Assembly: GCA_009691715.1 (NCBI GenBank)
Contig: SIAN01000001.1
Location: 183,068 to 247,067 of the forward strand
DNA: 64,000 bases
Direction of reading: 5' to 3'
From: Planctomycetota bacterium
Lineage (GTDB): Bacteria; Planctomycetota; B15-G4; SIAN01
Shown: positions 8,687 to 16,975 of the stretch, one piece after another
Layout of the letters: each line of letters begins with the position of its first letter
Position numbering within the stretch: the first letter of the stretch is position 1
Made by a program: the position numbers and the translations under genes
Notes under the pieces: model-generated
What the model saw: only the letters and a program-made list of their open reading frames with translations
Database searches by the model: none
What the model was told of the DNA's origin: nothing

Positions 8687-9496
8687 TCAGCGGCCGGCGT
8701 TTGACTCAGGTTCCGCCGGCTTGACGCTGTCGACCTTGGCCGGCGCCGCGGGCTCACCCGCTGGCCCAACTGCGGGCTTCGACGCGGCCGCGGTGAGGCG
8801 CTTGGCGTTCTCCTCTTTCGCGGCGCGCAGCGCCTTGAGCAGTGCCGGCGCACCTTCCTTGATCGCCTTCGGATCGGTGAAGTTCGCGATCAGTTGCCCG
8901 GTCGAATCGACGAACAGCAGTTGCACCTTGCGCTGCTCAGGCTTCTCCATCGCCTTCGCCAGGAAGGCGGTCACCTGCTCGCGACCCTTGATCTTGCGCA
9001 GGAATTCGTGGTCGTCGATGCAGACCTTTTCGCAGACGAAGTCGCGCGATTCCTTGATGACATCCTTGTCCTTGAACAAGGTCGTCTCGAGCGTCCGGCT
9101 GTAGTCGAAGTGCGTGCCTTCGTAGATGTGGCCGTTGAAGACGTAGATCAGGATCGGCTTGGAGCCGATCGGATTCGTACCGTTCCAAGTCAGGCTGCCG
9201 TCCTGGCCGGGAGTGAAGAAGTCTCCGCCCAAGCCGCTGCCGTCGCCGCCGCCGGTCGTCGGACGACGTTTGCGCATGCCGCCGCCCCCCGTGCGAACAC
9301 CTCCGCCGGGTGCACCGGGTGCACCGGGTGCGCCGGGAGTGGACGGGGCAGCAGTGCCGCCGGTCGGCGCGCCGCCTCTGGCTCCTCCGGAGCCTTGGTT
9401 ACCCGAGCCTCAGCCGAACCCGAATGACTCGGGCACCAGTGCCAGGGTCGAACCGAGCAGGAACGCTCCAAGCTCGAGAGCGCGCGACCGAGTCAT
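8687..9496 (-). CDS. secreted thioredoxin-like protein with an in-frame TGA
   Basis: ATG 9496, preceded by a good GGAGG at 5 bases, encodes a signal peptide (MTRSRALELGAFLLGSTLAL) and then meets TGA at 9412-9410 after 28 codons. The same frame continues without another stop through a Gly/Ala/Pro-rich linker with three GAP triplets and into a 196-residue body that can also be read from an internal ATG at 9277. The body begins Gly-rich and has a thioredoxin-like segment (KPILIYVFNGHIYEGTHFDY), two Cys spaced as C-x3-C, and a helical tail. Starting at 9277 would give a protein without a signal peptide. The TGA is therefore probably a point mutation or sequence error; a functional short form cannot be excluded. 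Confidence 0.6.
9311..9337. repeat. 9-bp tandem repeat encoding Gly-Ala-Pro units
   Basis: Three copies of TGCACCGGG, the third with one change. On the minus strand they encode GAP GAP GAP in the linker of the thioredoxin-like gene. The array is a likely site of length change. Confidence 0.7.
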
Positions 9497-9501
9497 CGAC
9501 G

Positions 9502-9506
9502 CCTCC
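9502..9506 (-). promoter_or_regulatory. Shine-Dalgarno site supporting the start at 9496
   Basis: GGAGG on the minus strand, 5 bases before ATG 9496. It is the main evidence that the gene once began at this signal peptide rather than at the internal ATG 9277. Confidence 0.65.
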
Positions 9507-9656
9507 ACGAGGACTGCGATTCGGGATGGCTGACGATGTCGCCGATCGGTGGCGAGTTGCGATGGAATGTCTTAGCGCGCCGATGCAAAAGCTCGACACC
9601 CGGATGTGACAACCTTGCGCGCAGGTGGCGCCTTTTTCGCCGGCTTCGTCCACCGG

Positions 9657-10367
9657 TCAAGGCCGGGCCGGCCCCTCCGATTGCCGGGTCGGCTTTGACG
9701 GAGTTGGCGCGCGCGGAGTTGCCTTGCGCGGCAGACCTGCGAAGCCCCCGGACTGGTGCAGCCATCGGAGAATCGCTCGTTCGAGATCGGCCTCGCCCGC
9801 GGAGTTGTCGAAGACGACGTCGGCTCGGCGCTGCTTTTCACCAAGTTCGAGCTGGCACTTCTCGCGGCGCTCGAGCTCGGCGGCCGTCCATCCACGGTGC
9901 TCGGCGACGCGACGCGCACGCAACTCGAAGGGCGCATCAACGAACAGCAGGAGGTCGCAGAACTCGACGGAAGCGACCTGCTCTAGCAGCAGTGGGACAT
10001 CGAGCACCACCGCCGGGACCTCGGCGGCGGCCAAATGCGCTTCAACTTGCTGACGGAGCCGCCGGGAAACGCGCGGGTGGACGAGCGACTCGAGGTGGGC
10101 CAGGTGGTCCCGGTTGGCGAAGACGATCGCTGCGACGGCAGCCCGGTCGAGGGCGGGAGGTTCGCCGCCGGCTGGCTCGGGTCGCAGGATGGCAGGACCG
10201 TGCCGCTCGATCAGCGCGCGGCGAACCTCGGGTAGGTCGAGGACGGCATGTGCAAGCGCGTCGGCGTCGACGGCTGCGGCTCCGGCGACAGTCAAGACGC
10301 GCCGAGCGACCGACTTGCCGCTGGCGATCCCGCCGAGGAGTCCGATCACGATCGGCCGGGGATGCAC
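9657..10367 (-). CDS. coaE: dephospho-CoA kinase
   Basis: CoaE phosphorylates the 3'-hydroxyl of dephospho-CoA with ATP in the last step of coenzyme A synthesis, in the cytoplasm. The 236-residue protein opens with the family P-loop GLLGGIASGKS (residues 9-19), then DADALAHAV, and later the DVPLLLE and FVDAP segments and a lid-like RRVAEHRGW region. The last 30 or so residues form a Pro/Arg-rich tail beyond the usual family end. It is transcribed away from the coiled-coil/tatC genes, with 429 bases of divergent intergenic DNA between them. Confidence 0.92.
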   Translation of the reverse strand: MHPRPIVIGLLGGIASGKSVARRVLTVAGAAAVDADALAHAVLDLPEVRRALIERHGPAILRPEPAGGEPPALDRAAVAAIVFANRDHLAHLESLVHPRVSRRLRQQVEAHLAAAEVPAVVLDVPLLLEQVASVEFCDLLLFVDAPFELRARRVAEHRGWTAAELERREKCQLELGEKQRRADVVFDNSAGEADLERAILRWLHQSGGFAGLPRKATPRAPTPSKPTRQSEGPARP

Positions 10368-10796
10368 GCCACCGTCCCTCCCTGCCGCTCTCCGTGGTTC
10401 CGAGCAGCGGCGCGCTTGACACCCCTCGCAGAGCGCCGTTTAATCCCGCGCCTCCGCATCGGCCGCCGGATCCTACGCAGCCGTAACGGTTTGCGTGCGC
10501 TCGGCGAAACGTTGCGGAGAGGGCTGCGGAAATGGTGCCGGAGTCCTGCAGAAACCGCTCCTAGCAAGTCGTCCCTCCCGCCGGCGTTGCCGGATGGGGG
10601 GCGCCCTCCTAGAGGCGGTCCACTTCTGCGATCGAGGGCCTAGGCCCTCCGCCGCGGATCGCGCCTCGTTGTCGTGGCCGACGCAAGCCGTGCCGAAGCA
10701 GCTCACGCTGCCGTTCACTCTGAAGTTATTCGTTGCGCCGTCCTCGATTTCACTCCTCGAACTTCTAGGCCTGACTCGAACAGCTGGAGCCTCTGA
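10368..10796. other. 429-bp divergent intergenic region between coaE and the BRCT-like gene
   Basis: No convincing gene is seen; the open frames here are short and Arg/Ser-rich. It must hold the promoters for coaE (minus) and the coiled-coil gene (plus), but no clear -35/-10 pair stands out. Two palindromes are visible: an interrupted hairpin at 10475-10496 (ACGCA arms around CCGT/ACGG) and a perfect 16-bp palindrome GAGGGCCTAGGCCCTC at 10634-10649. Either could be an operator or part of an untranslated leader. Confidence 0.5.
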
Positions 10797-12053
10797 ATGA
10801 ACCGCCAGATCCGCGGGGCCGCGACCGTTGGCGTGGTGTGGGTCATCGTCCTGCTCGTCCTCCTCCTGTTGTCAGGCGGCGGCATGTACGTCTTCGCGTC
10901 GGACAAGACCGAAGTCGATCGGCTGTTGAAGATCTCGAAGGTCGCCGAGACTGCGAATGCGGACAAGTTCCGCGCCGCAACGGTGAAGATCCGTGCCCTC
11001 TCGGAACAAGTTGGTTTCCGGGATGAGAGCGACACTCTCGCCGAGGCGCGCGCGGAAGAAATCAAGACGCGACTCGCTGCGCTGCGCACCGCCAACCTCT
11101 GGACCGGCGATGACGCGACGACGCTCGCGCGCATGGTCGACCGCTACGAGGCCAAGGTCGTCGAGCTGAATCGCGAGCTCGCGGAATCCAGGACGCAGGC
11201 GACCACAGCCGAAACCTCGCGTTCGGCGACCGAGCGGAGTTTGCGCGAGTCGCAGACCGCCAAAGACAGCACCATCGCTGAGGTGCAGAAGCAGATGCAG
11301 GACGAGCGCGACCGCAACAGCGCTCAGGAGACTGCGGATCGCACCCGAATCGACGAGCTGAACAATCGCATCACTGCCGCTGAGACCAAGGCGCGCGGCG
11401 AGAAGGAGGAGCTCGAAGGCCGGGTCGTTGCGCTTCAGGGCGAGGTGAAGACGCGCGAAGGACGGATCACGGAGCTCGCGAAGCGGGTCGAGATCATCCG
11501 CCTCCCCGATGAGCCGGACGGGTCAGTGGTCGCGGTGAGCACCGCTTCGACTTGCTACATCGACCTCGGCGCCAAGCACCTGCTGCGACGCGGTACGCGC
11601 TTCAAGGTTTTCAACTACGGCAAGAACGGCGCCATGCACGAGAAGGGCATGGTCGAGGTCTCATCGGTGCAGGCTACGATGGCGGAATGCACCGTCGTCG
11701 ACCTCAAGGACCGCTTCGATCCGCTGAGCCGCGGCGACAAGATCGCCGCTCCTAACTACGACCCCGAGATGCCCCGTGAGTTTGTGCTCTCGGGTGACTT
11801 CCCGAGCGGGTACTCGCTGGCGATGGTCGCCGACCGTTTGCGTTCGCTCGGAGCGACGGTCGCTGAAAAGGTCGGACCGACGACCGACTTCCTGGTGCTC
11901 GGCGATGTCGCGCAGGCAGCTGCGGGCGGTGACGGCAGCGAGGAAGGCGCCGATGCGGTGCCGACCGATTCGGCTGACTTCCAGCGCGCGCAGTTGTTCC
12001 GGGTTCAGATCGTCCCGGTGCGCGAGATCCTCGAGTACCTCAAGTACGAGTGA
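10797..12053 (+). CDS. membrane-anchored coiled-coil protein with C-terminal BRCT-like domain
   Basis: A 418-residue protein. Residues 10-33 form one membrane helix preceded by a short basic N-terminus, so the rest should lie outside the cytoplasm. About 40-235 is a charged coiled coil. About 240-320 is a beta-rich domain (VVAVSTASTCYIDLGAKHLL, then GDKIAAP) resembling the small barrel in FlgT-type proteins. From about 326 the pattern REFVLSGDFPSGYSLAMVAD, then RLRSLGATVAEKVGPTTDFL and a VPVREILEYL end, matches the BRCT fold. BRCT domains are normally intracellular, so this topology is odd. ATG 10797 has a GGAG at 8 bases. The end overlaps tatC by 4 bases. Function unknown; scaffold or envelope role is a guess. 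Confidence 0.75.
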   Translation: MNRQIRGAATVGVVWVIVLLVLLLLSGGGMYVFASDKTEVDRLLKISKVAETANADKFRAATVKIRALSEQVGFRDESDTLAEARAEEIKTRLAALRTANLWTGDDATTLARMVDRYEAKVVELNRELAESRTQATTAETSRSATERSLRESQTAKDSTIAEVQKQMQDERDRNSAQETADRTRIDELNNRITAAETKARGEKEELEGRVVALQGEVKTREGRITELAKRVEIIRLPDEPDGSVVAVSTASTCYIDLGAKHLLRRGTRFKVFNYGKNGAMHEKGMVEVSSVQATMAECTVVDLKDRFDPLSRGDKIAAPNYDPEMPREFVLSGDFPSGYSLAMVADRLRSLGATVAEKVGPTTDFLVLGDVAQAAAGGDGSEEGADAVPTDSADFQRAQLFRVQIVPVREILEYLKYE

Positions 12054-13000
12054 CACGCGGTCCTGACAGTGCCCGGATGACGTTCGGCGAGCATCTCGAC
12101 GAGCTCCGTCGGCGTCTGATGAAGGGAATCCTCGCGTTCGCGGTGGCATTTGCCGCCGCGTTCGCGTTTCAGGAGGAGCTCCTTCGTTTCTGCGCCCGAC
12201 CGTACGATTTGGCGCGCGCATCACTCAATGTTGATTGGATGGCGGAGTGGACCGCTCGCCCGAAGAGCGATGAGGCGCGCGCCCTCGATCTGGTCGTTGC
12301 GCGCCTCGCGAAAAAAGGCGTGTTCGACGAGACGGACTTGAGCGAGCTCGCGCCGTCGATCGAGCGTGAACGTCGGCTTTCGGCCCCGCGCCTCGACACG
12401 CTCCAGGCGACCGGTGCGCTCGAGCAATTCAACGCCTACATGCTGATCTGCCTGTTGGCTGCGCTCGTCGTCTCTGGACCGATGTTGATCTTCCAGCTCT
12501 GGCAGTTCGTCGCGGAGGGTCTTTACGACAACGAACGCCGGACCGTGATGCGGGTGCTGCCGGTCTCGCTGGCACTCTTCTTCATTGGGCTGGCATTTGG
12601 CTACGGCGTGATGGCCGAGACGTCCGTGCGCTTCCTGATCGGCTACGGCGATATCGAGATCATCCGTCCGCAGGTCACGGTCAGCTCCTACCTAGGACTC
12701 CTGTTCCTGCTGCTGCTGGTGATGGGGCTGGTCTTCCAAATCCCTCTTGTCATGACCGTTCTGGCAAGCACTGGACTGGTCGGGCCTGATTTCTATCGCG
12801 GCAAGCGACGCCACTGCGTGCTGGCGATCTTCTTGATCGCCGCGATCATCACGCCGCCCGATTACGTCTCGCAGCTGCTGGTCGCCGGGCCGATGTGGAT
12901 CCTGTTCGAGATCGGGATCGTCCTGGCGAAGTGGGCGACGCGACGCCGGAACCGGCGCCAGGATCCGCCGAGTCCGCCGAAGCCGGCCGCCACGCCGTGA
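12050..13000 (+). CDS. tatC: Sec-independent (twin-arginine) protein translocase subunit TatC
   Basis: TatC is the receptor of the twin-arginine pathway and exports folded proteins across the inner membrane. The 316-residue protein has the N-terminal signature TFGEHLDELRRRL at residues 11-23 and six hydrophobic helices. It carries an insertion of about 70 charged residues between helices 1 and 2, in the periplasmic loop, which accounts for its length over the usual 250. The cytoplasmic loop reads FQLWQFVAEGLYDNERR, with Glu where most TatC have Pro. The GTG start overlaps the upstream stop. No tatA is seen nearby. Confidence 0.93.
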   Translation: MTRGPDSARMTFGEHLDELRRRLMKGILAFAVAFAAAFAFQEELLRFCARPYDLARASLNVDWMAEWTARPKSDEARALDLVVARLAKKGVFDETDLSELAPSIERERRLSAPRLDTLQATGALEQFNAYMLICLLAALVVSGPMLIFQLWQFVAEGLYDNERRTVMRVLPVSLALFFIGLAFGYGVMAETSVRFLIGYGDIEIIRPQVTVSSYLGLLFLLLLVMGLVFQIPLVMTVLASTGLVGPDFYRGKRRHCVLAIFLIAAIITPPDYVSQLLVAGPMWILFEIGIVLAKWATRRRNRRQDPPSPPKPAATP

Positions 13001-14298
13001 CCACCGGTCCGGACCGTGACTCAGCGAACGTGAGTGAAGACAACGCGGCGCCACCGAAGGCGGTTCGCACGGTCGCGTTGGTCGCGACCGGTGAGGAGCT
13101 CGTTCGCGGCGCCATCGTCGATTCGAACTCTGCGTGGTTGGCACGCCGCATCCGCGCGCTCGGCCTCGAGCTCTCCGAAGTGCGCGTCGTGGGCGACCAA
13201 CAACGCGACATCGAACGAGCGGTGCGCGAATTGGCGGAACGCGTCGATCTTCTGATCGTTGGCGGCGGCCTCGGTCCGACCGAGGACGATCGGACGCGTC
13301 ACGCTCTGGCGGTAGCGGCGGGTGTCGCGCTCGCGAGTGATCCAGAGGCGCAAGCGCAGCTCGCAAAGTGGTTTGAGCTGCGTGGGCGAACGCCATCGCC
13401 GAGCAACGCGCGCCAAGCGCTTTTGCCGATTGGGGCGCGTGCGTTGCCGAACTCGCGCGGCTCAGCTCCGGGGATCGCGCTCGGGATGGGGCGCGCGGCC
13501 TGCTTCGCGCTGCCTGGCGTGCCAAGTGAGCTTCGAGCGATGTTCGACGAACAGGTCGTGCCGTGGTTGCGAACGCGGCTCGACCGCGCGCCGTTCTGCG
13601 AGCGGTTGCTGCAGGTGGTCGGGCTGCCGGAGTCGGTCGTCGGCGAACGGGTCGCGCGATGGATGGAGTCGCCCGATCCGCCCGGCGTCTCCGACACCGT
13701 CCGCTTCGGGGTCGTCACTCTCTGCGTGTCCGATCGCGACGATGTCGCGGGGCGAGCGCGGATCGAAGCCTGCGTGGCGGAGTTGCGCGGCGCGCTCGGA
13801 CAGCACCTCTTCGCCGAGGGCGACACGACGCTCGCAGCGCATGTGGTCGCGCGCCTGCTCGCGCGGTCGGCGACGGTCGCCGTGGCTGAATCGTGCACGG
13901 GAGGGCTGATCGCGGCGGCGCTCACCGACGTGCCCGGCAGTTCGCAGGTGTTCCACGAAGGTTGCATCAGCTACGCCGACGCGGCGAAGGTGCGGGCGCT
14001 CGGTCTCTCGCCTGCGTTGCTCGCGGCAGAAGGCGCCGTGAGTGAGGCAGTCGCGCGCGCGATGGCATCCGCGGTGCGCACGAAGACCGGTTCGACTTTT
14101 GGCGTGGCGTCGACTGGCGTCGCGGGGCCGACTGGCGGGAGCGCCGCGATCCCGGTCGGGGTGGTCCATCTGGCTCTGGCCGGGCCAGACGGTGTGCGCC
14201 ACGATCGGCGCCACTTTCCGGGGGATCGTGACAGCGTCCGTCAATTCGCGGTCATCGGCGCGCTCGATCTTTTGCGCCGCGCGATCGACGCCTCGTAG
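12997..14298 (+). CDS. cinA: CinA: molybdopterin-binding-like domain plus NMN amidohydrolase domain
   Basis: A 433-residue protein from GTG 12997, which overlaps the tatC stop (GTGA). Residues about 20-190 form the MoCF-like domain (ALVATGEELVRGAIVDSNSA; GGGLGPTEDD), linked in CinA proteins to ADP-ribose pyrophosphatase activity. From about 285 is the PncC domain (VAVAESCTGGLIAAALTDVP; GVASTGVAGPTGG) that deamidates nicotinamide mononucleotide in NAD salvage. Both halves look complete. The tatC coupling is typical of compact genomes and does not imply shared function. Confidence 0.93.
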   Translation: MTTGPDRDSANVSEDNAAPPKAVRTVALVATGEELVRGAIVDSNSAWLARRIRALGLELSEVRVVGDQQRDIERAVRELAERVDLLIVGGGLGPTEDDRTRHALAVAAGVALASDPEAQAQLAKWFELRGRTPSPSNARQALLPIGARALPNSRGSAPGIALGMGRAACFALPGVPSELRAMFDEQVVPWLRTRLDRAPFCERLLQVVGLPESVVGERVARWMESPDPPGVSDTVRFGVVTLCVSDRDDVAGRARIEACVAELRGALGQHLFAEGDTTLAAHVVARLLARSATVAVAESCTGGLIAAALTDVPGSSQVFHEGCISYADAAKVRALGLSPALLAAEGAVSEAVARAMASAVRTKTGSTFGVASTGVAGPTGGSAAIPVGVVHLALAGPDGVRHDRRHFPGDRDSVRQFAVIGALDLLRRAIDAS

Positions 14299-14359
14299 CG
14301 ACCGGTGCGTTGTCGGGGCGCCGAACGGCTGCCATGATGCGACGCCCTCGTTCGGCTCT

Positions 14360-14434
14360 TCCCCGATGGTGTAATCGGTAGCACACGGGACTTTGAATCC
14401 TTCAGTCCAGGTTCGATTCCTGGTCGGGGAACCA
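14360..14434 (+). tRNA. tRNA-Gln (anticodon TTG)
   Basis: A complete cloverleaf: acceptor TCCCCGA pairs with TCGGGGA, D-stem GTGT/GCAC, anticodon loop CTTTGAA with TTG at positions 34-36, T-stem CCAGG/CCTGG around TTCGATT, discriminator A and encoded CCA at 14432-14434. The outermost anticodon-stem pair is a C-T mismatch and the next is G-T, so that stem is weak, but the rest is canonical. Confidence 0.93.
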
Positions 14435-14525
14435 CGTCGGCCTTTCGCCGGGGGACGGCACTTGCGGAATTGACCGCGTGGAGCGTGCCGGTTAAGAGCT
14501 TCCGCCCATTTTCCCGGGAGCGGCC

Positions 14526-15950
14526 GTGCAGCGGCGCTCCGGCGGCGCCCGCGGAGTTCTGGTCATCGCGAGTCCTGAATCGTCTCCCGGCGGCGCCCTT
14601 CCGCTCGCTCCTCGAAGCGATACCGAGGCGAACGCGACGAAGCGGCCGCTCGCCGTCGTGGTGCTGGCGGGTGGGCAGGGTAAGCGGCTCGGAACGGACG
14701 TGCCAAAAGTGCTCGCGTCGATCTGCGGAACGCCGGCGTTCTGCTACGTGCTCGAGGCGACACGATCCCTCGAGCCGGCGCGGACGATCGTCGTCGCCTG
14801 CTATCGAAAGGAACTGATCGTCGACTACCTCACGCGCCGCATGCCCGGTGTTGAGTGGGTCGACCAGGGCGAGCCGCGCGGGACCGGACATGCGGTGTTG
14901 GCGACGGCCAGCGCACTCGTCGGCTTCGACGGTGATGTGCTGGTGCTGTTCGGCGACAGTCCGCTGGTGCGCGCCGACACGCTCGCGCAACTCGTCGCGA
15001 CGCATGCGCTGCGCGGCGCCGCGTGCACGATGGCGCCGGCGCGACTTGACGATCCGACGGGTTACGGACGGGTGGTTCGCCATCACGACGGCACCCTCGA
15101 TCGCGTCGTGGAGGAGAAGGACGCCGACCTCGCGGTGAAGGGGATCCGCGAAGTCCACTGCGGGATCGCCGTGTTCCGTGGGCCCGACCTGTTCGCTGTG
15201 CTGCGGCGCGTGCAGACGGATAATTCGCAGGGCGAGTACTACCTCACCGACGCCTATCGGTTGCTGCGCGAGTCCGGCGAGCGGGTCGAGCTTTGTCCGC
15301 TCGAGGATTCGGAGGAGGCGTTAGGGTTCAATACTCCGGGCGACCTGCTCGAGTGCCGGCAACGCATGCGGCGGCGGATCCTCGCGCGCCATCAGGGCAA
15401 CGGCGTCGAGATCGAAGATCCGGCATCGGTCTACATCGACCACGAAGTCACGATCGGACCGCGCACGCGGATCCTTCCCTTCTCGGTGATCCGCGCTGGC
15501 GTCACGATCGGCAGCGGTTGCGAGATCGGACCGTTCTCGCACCTTCGCGCCGGGACGGTGCTGGAGGACGGAGCGGAAGTCGGGAACTTCGTCGAGGTCA
15601 AGGCCAGCCGGCTCGGTCGTCATGTCAAGGCCAAGCACCTGACCTATCTCGGTGACGCCACGGTCGGCGCGGGCTCGAACATCGGCGCGGGCACGATCAC
15701 GGCGAACTACGACGGCAGGGTGAAGCACAAGACGACGATCGGTGAGAATGCGTTCATCGGCAGCGGGACGGTTCTGATCGCTCCGGTCGATGTTGGCGAT
15801 CGCGCGGTGACTGGCGCCGGAGCCGTGGTGAAGCACCACTCGCACGTTCCGGCCGGGGCCACGGTCGTCGGCGTGCCGGCACGGGTGATCGAACCGAAGG
15901 GTGCGCCGGCGGAAGAGCCACCACGCGATCGGCAAGGAGGCGGACGGTGA
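14526..15950 (+). CDS. glmU: bifunctional GlmU (GlcNAc-1-P uridyltransferase / GlcN-1-P acetyltransferase)
   Basis: GlmU makes UDP-GlcNAc for peptidoglycan and lipid A. The 474-residue protein has an N-terminal extension of about 40 residues before the uridyltransferase motif VVVLAGGQGKRLGTDVPKVL. DSP in LFGDSPLVR and the EKDAD region follow. From about residue 300 a left-handed beta-helix carries the acetyltransferase residues (HLTYLGDATVGAGSNIGAGT, then ANYDG and KHKT). Both domains look intact. The start is GTG 14526; a later start is possible because the extension is not conserved. It overlaps prs by 4 bases and begins 91 bases after tRNA-Gln. Confidence 0.94.
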   Translation: MQRRSGGARGVLVIASPESSPGGALPLAPRSDTEANATKRPLAVVVLAGGQGKRLGTDVPKVLASICGTPAFCYVLEATRSLEPARTIVVACYRKELIVDYLTRRMPGVEWVDQGEPRGTGHAVLATASALVGFDGDVLVLFGDSPLVRADTLAQLVATHALRGAACTMAPARLDDPTGYGRVVRHHDGTLDRVVEEKDADLAVKGIREVHCGIAVFRGPDLFAVLRRVQTDNSQGEYYLTDAYRLLRESGERVELCPLEDSEEALGFNTPGDLLECRQRMRRRILARHQGNGVEIEDPASVYIDHEVTIGPRTRILPFSVIRAGVTIGSGCEIGPFSHLRAGTVLEDGAEVGNFVEVKASRLGRHVKAKHLTYLGDATVGAGSNIGAGTITANYDGRVKHKTTIGENAFIGSGTVLIAPVDVGDRAVTGAGAVVKHHSHVPAGATVVGVPARVIEPKGAPAEEPPRDRQGGGR

Positions 15951-16891
15951 CGCGAGACAAAATCACGCTGCTGTCAGGCAATGCTCATCCGCAGCTCGCG
16001 CGCTCGATCGCCGAGTCGCTCGGCCTCGATCTCTGCCGCGTGACGGTGGGGCGGTTCCCCGACGGCGAGATCGACGTCAAGATCTACGAGGATCTCCGCG
16101 GCTCCGACGTCTTCATCATCCAGCCGACCAGTCCGCCGGTGAATGACCACTTGATCGAACTGCTGCTGCTGCTCGACACCTGTCGGCGCGCCAGTGCCGG
16201 GCGGATGACCGCGGTGATCCCGTACTTCGGCTACGCGCGGAAGGACCGCAAGGACGAGGGCCGGGTGCCGATTTCGGCCAAGCTCGTCGCGAACATGATC
16301 ACCACTGCCGGCGCCGACCGGGTGCTGATGATTGACCTGCACGCGGCGCAGATCCAGGGCTTCTTCGATCTGCCGGTCGACCACCTCTACGCGAAGCCGG
16401 TGCTGATCGACTACTTCAAGAGCCTCGACCCGAAGGACCCGGTGATCGTTGCGCCGGACATGGGTGGGCTGAAGCGGGCGCGCGCCTATGCGGAAGCGCT
16501 CGGCGCGCAGGTCGCGATCGTCGACAAGCGGCGCATCTCCGCCGACAAGGTCGACTGGGAACACATCATCGGTGAGGTGGCCGGCAAGGACGCGCTGATC
16601 ATCGACGACATGATCGCGACCGGCGGTTCCATGGTGCAGGCGGTGCGCATCGTCAAGGAGCGTGGTGCACGCCGTGTCTATGTCGGCGCGACCCACGCTG
16701 TATTCTGCGGCGACGCCGTCCACAAGCTGGCCCACTGTGGTGCGGACGGGATCGTCATCACCGACACGGTGCCGGTTCATGAGCCGCTGCCAGCGAAGTT
16801 CCAGTACCGTTCGGTGGCGCCGCTGCTCGCGCGGGCGATCACGGCGATCCATCAGAGCGAATCAGTGAGCGCGTTGTTCGACAAGGCCTGA
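15947..16891 (+). CDS. prs: ribose-phosphate pyrophosphokinase
   Basis: Prs makes PRPP from ribose-5-phosphate and ATP, feeding purine, pyrimidine, NAD and His/Trp synthesis. The 314-residue protein has the family's IPYFGYARKDRK segment near residue 90 and the PRPP-binding loop IIDDMIATGGSM near 217-228. Length is normal. The GTG start at 15947 overlaps the glmU stop and has a strong AAGGAGG upstream. Placing prs between glmU and rplY (L25) is a common order in many bacteria. Confidence 0.96.
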   Translation: MTRDKITLLSGNAHPQLARSIAESLGLDLCRVTVGRFPDGEIDVKIYEDLRGSDVFIIQPTSPPVNDHLIELLLLLDTCRRASAGRMTAVIPYFGYARKDRKDEGRVPISAKLVANMITTAGADRVLMIDLHAAQIQGFFDLPVDHLYAKPVLIDYFKSLDPKDPVIVAPDMGGLKRARAYAEALGAQVAIVDKRRISADKVDWEHIIGEVAGKDALIIDDMIATGGSMVQAVRIVKERGARRVYVGATHAVFCGDAVHKLAHCGADGIVITDTVPVHEPLPAKFQYRSVAPLLARAITAIHQSESVSALFDKA

Positions 16892-16975
16892 GCCGCGATC
16901 GAGGCTTGAGCCCGGATTCACGGGACGTTGCGGCGCGCTGCGCCGCGCAAAGAAACTGAAGCAGGGAGCGAAGCG

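Noticed and set aside
9410..9412. The in-frame TGA as a selenocysteine or reassigned codon
   Set aside because: No selenocysteine element is evident downstream, the surrounding linker is Gly-rich with no catalytic context, and TGA ends most other genes here.
10495..10800. Possible 101-residue gene in the coaE upstream region
   Set aside because: Its composition is Arg/Ser/Pro-rich like other shadow frames, it has no domain and no good ribosome-binding site, and it runs into the start of the next gene.
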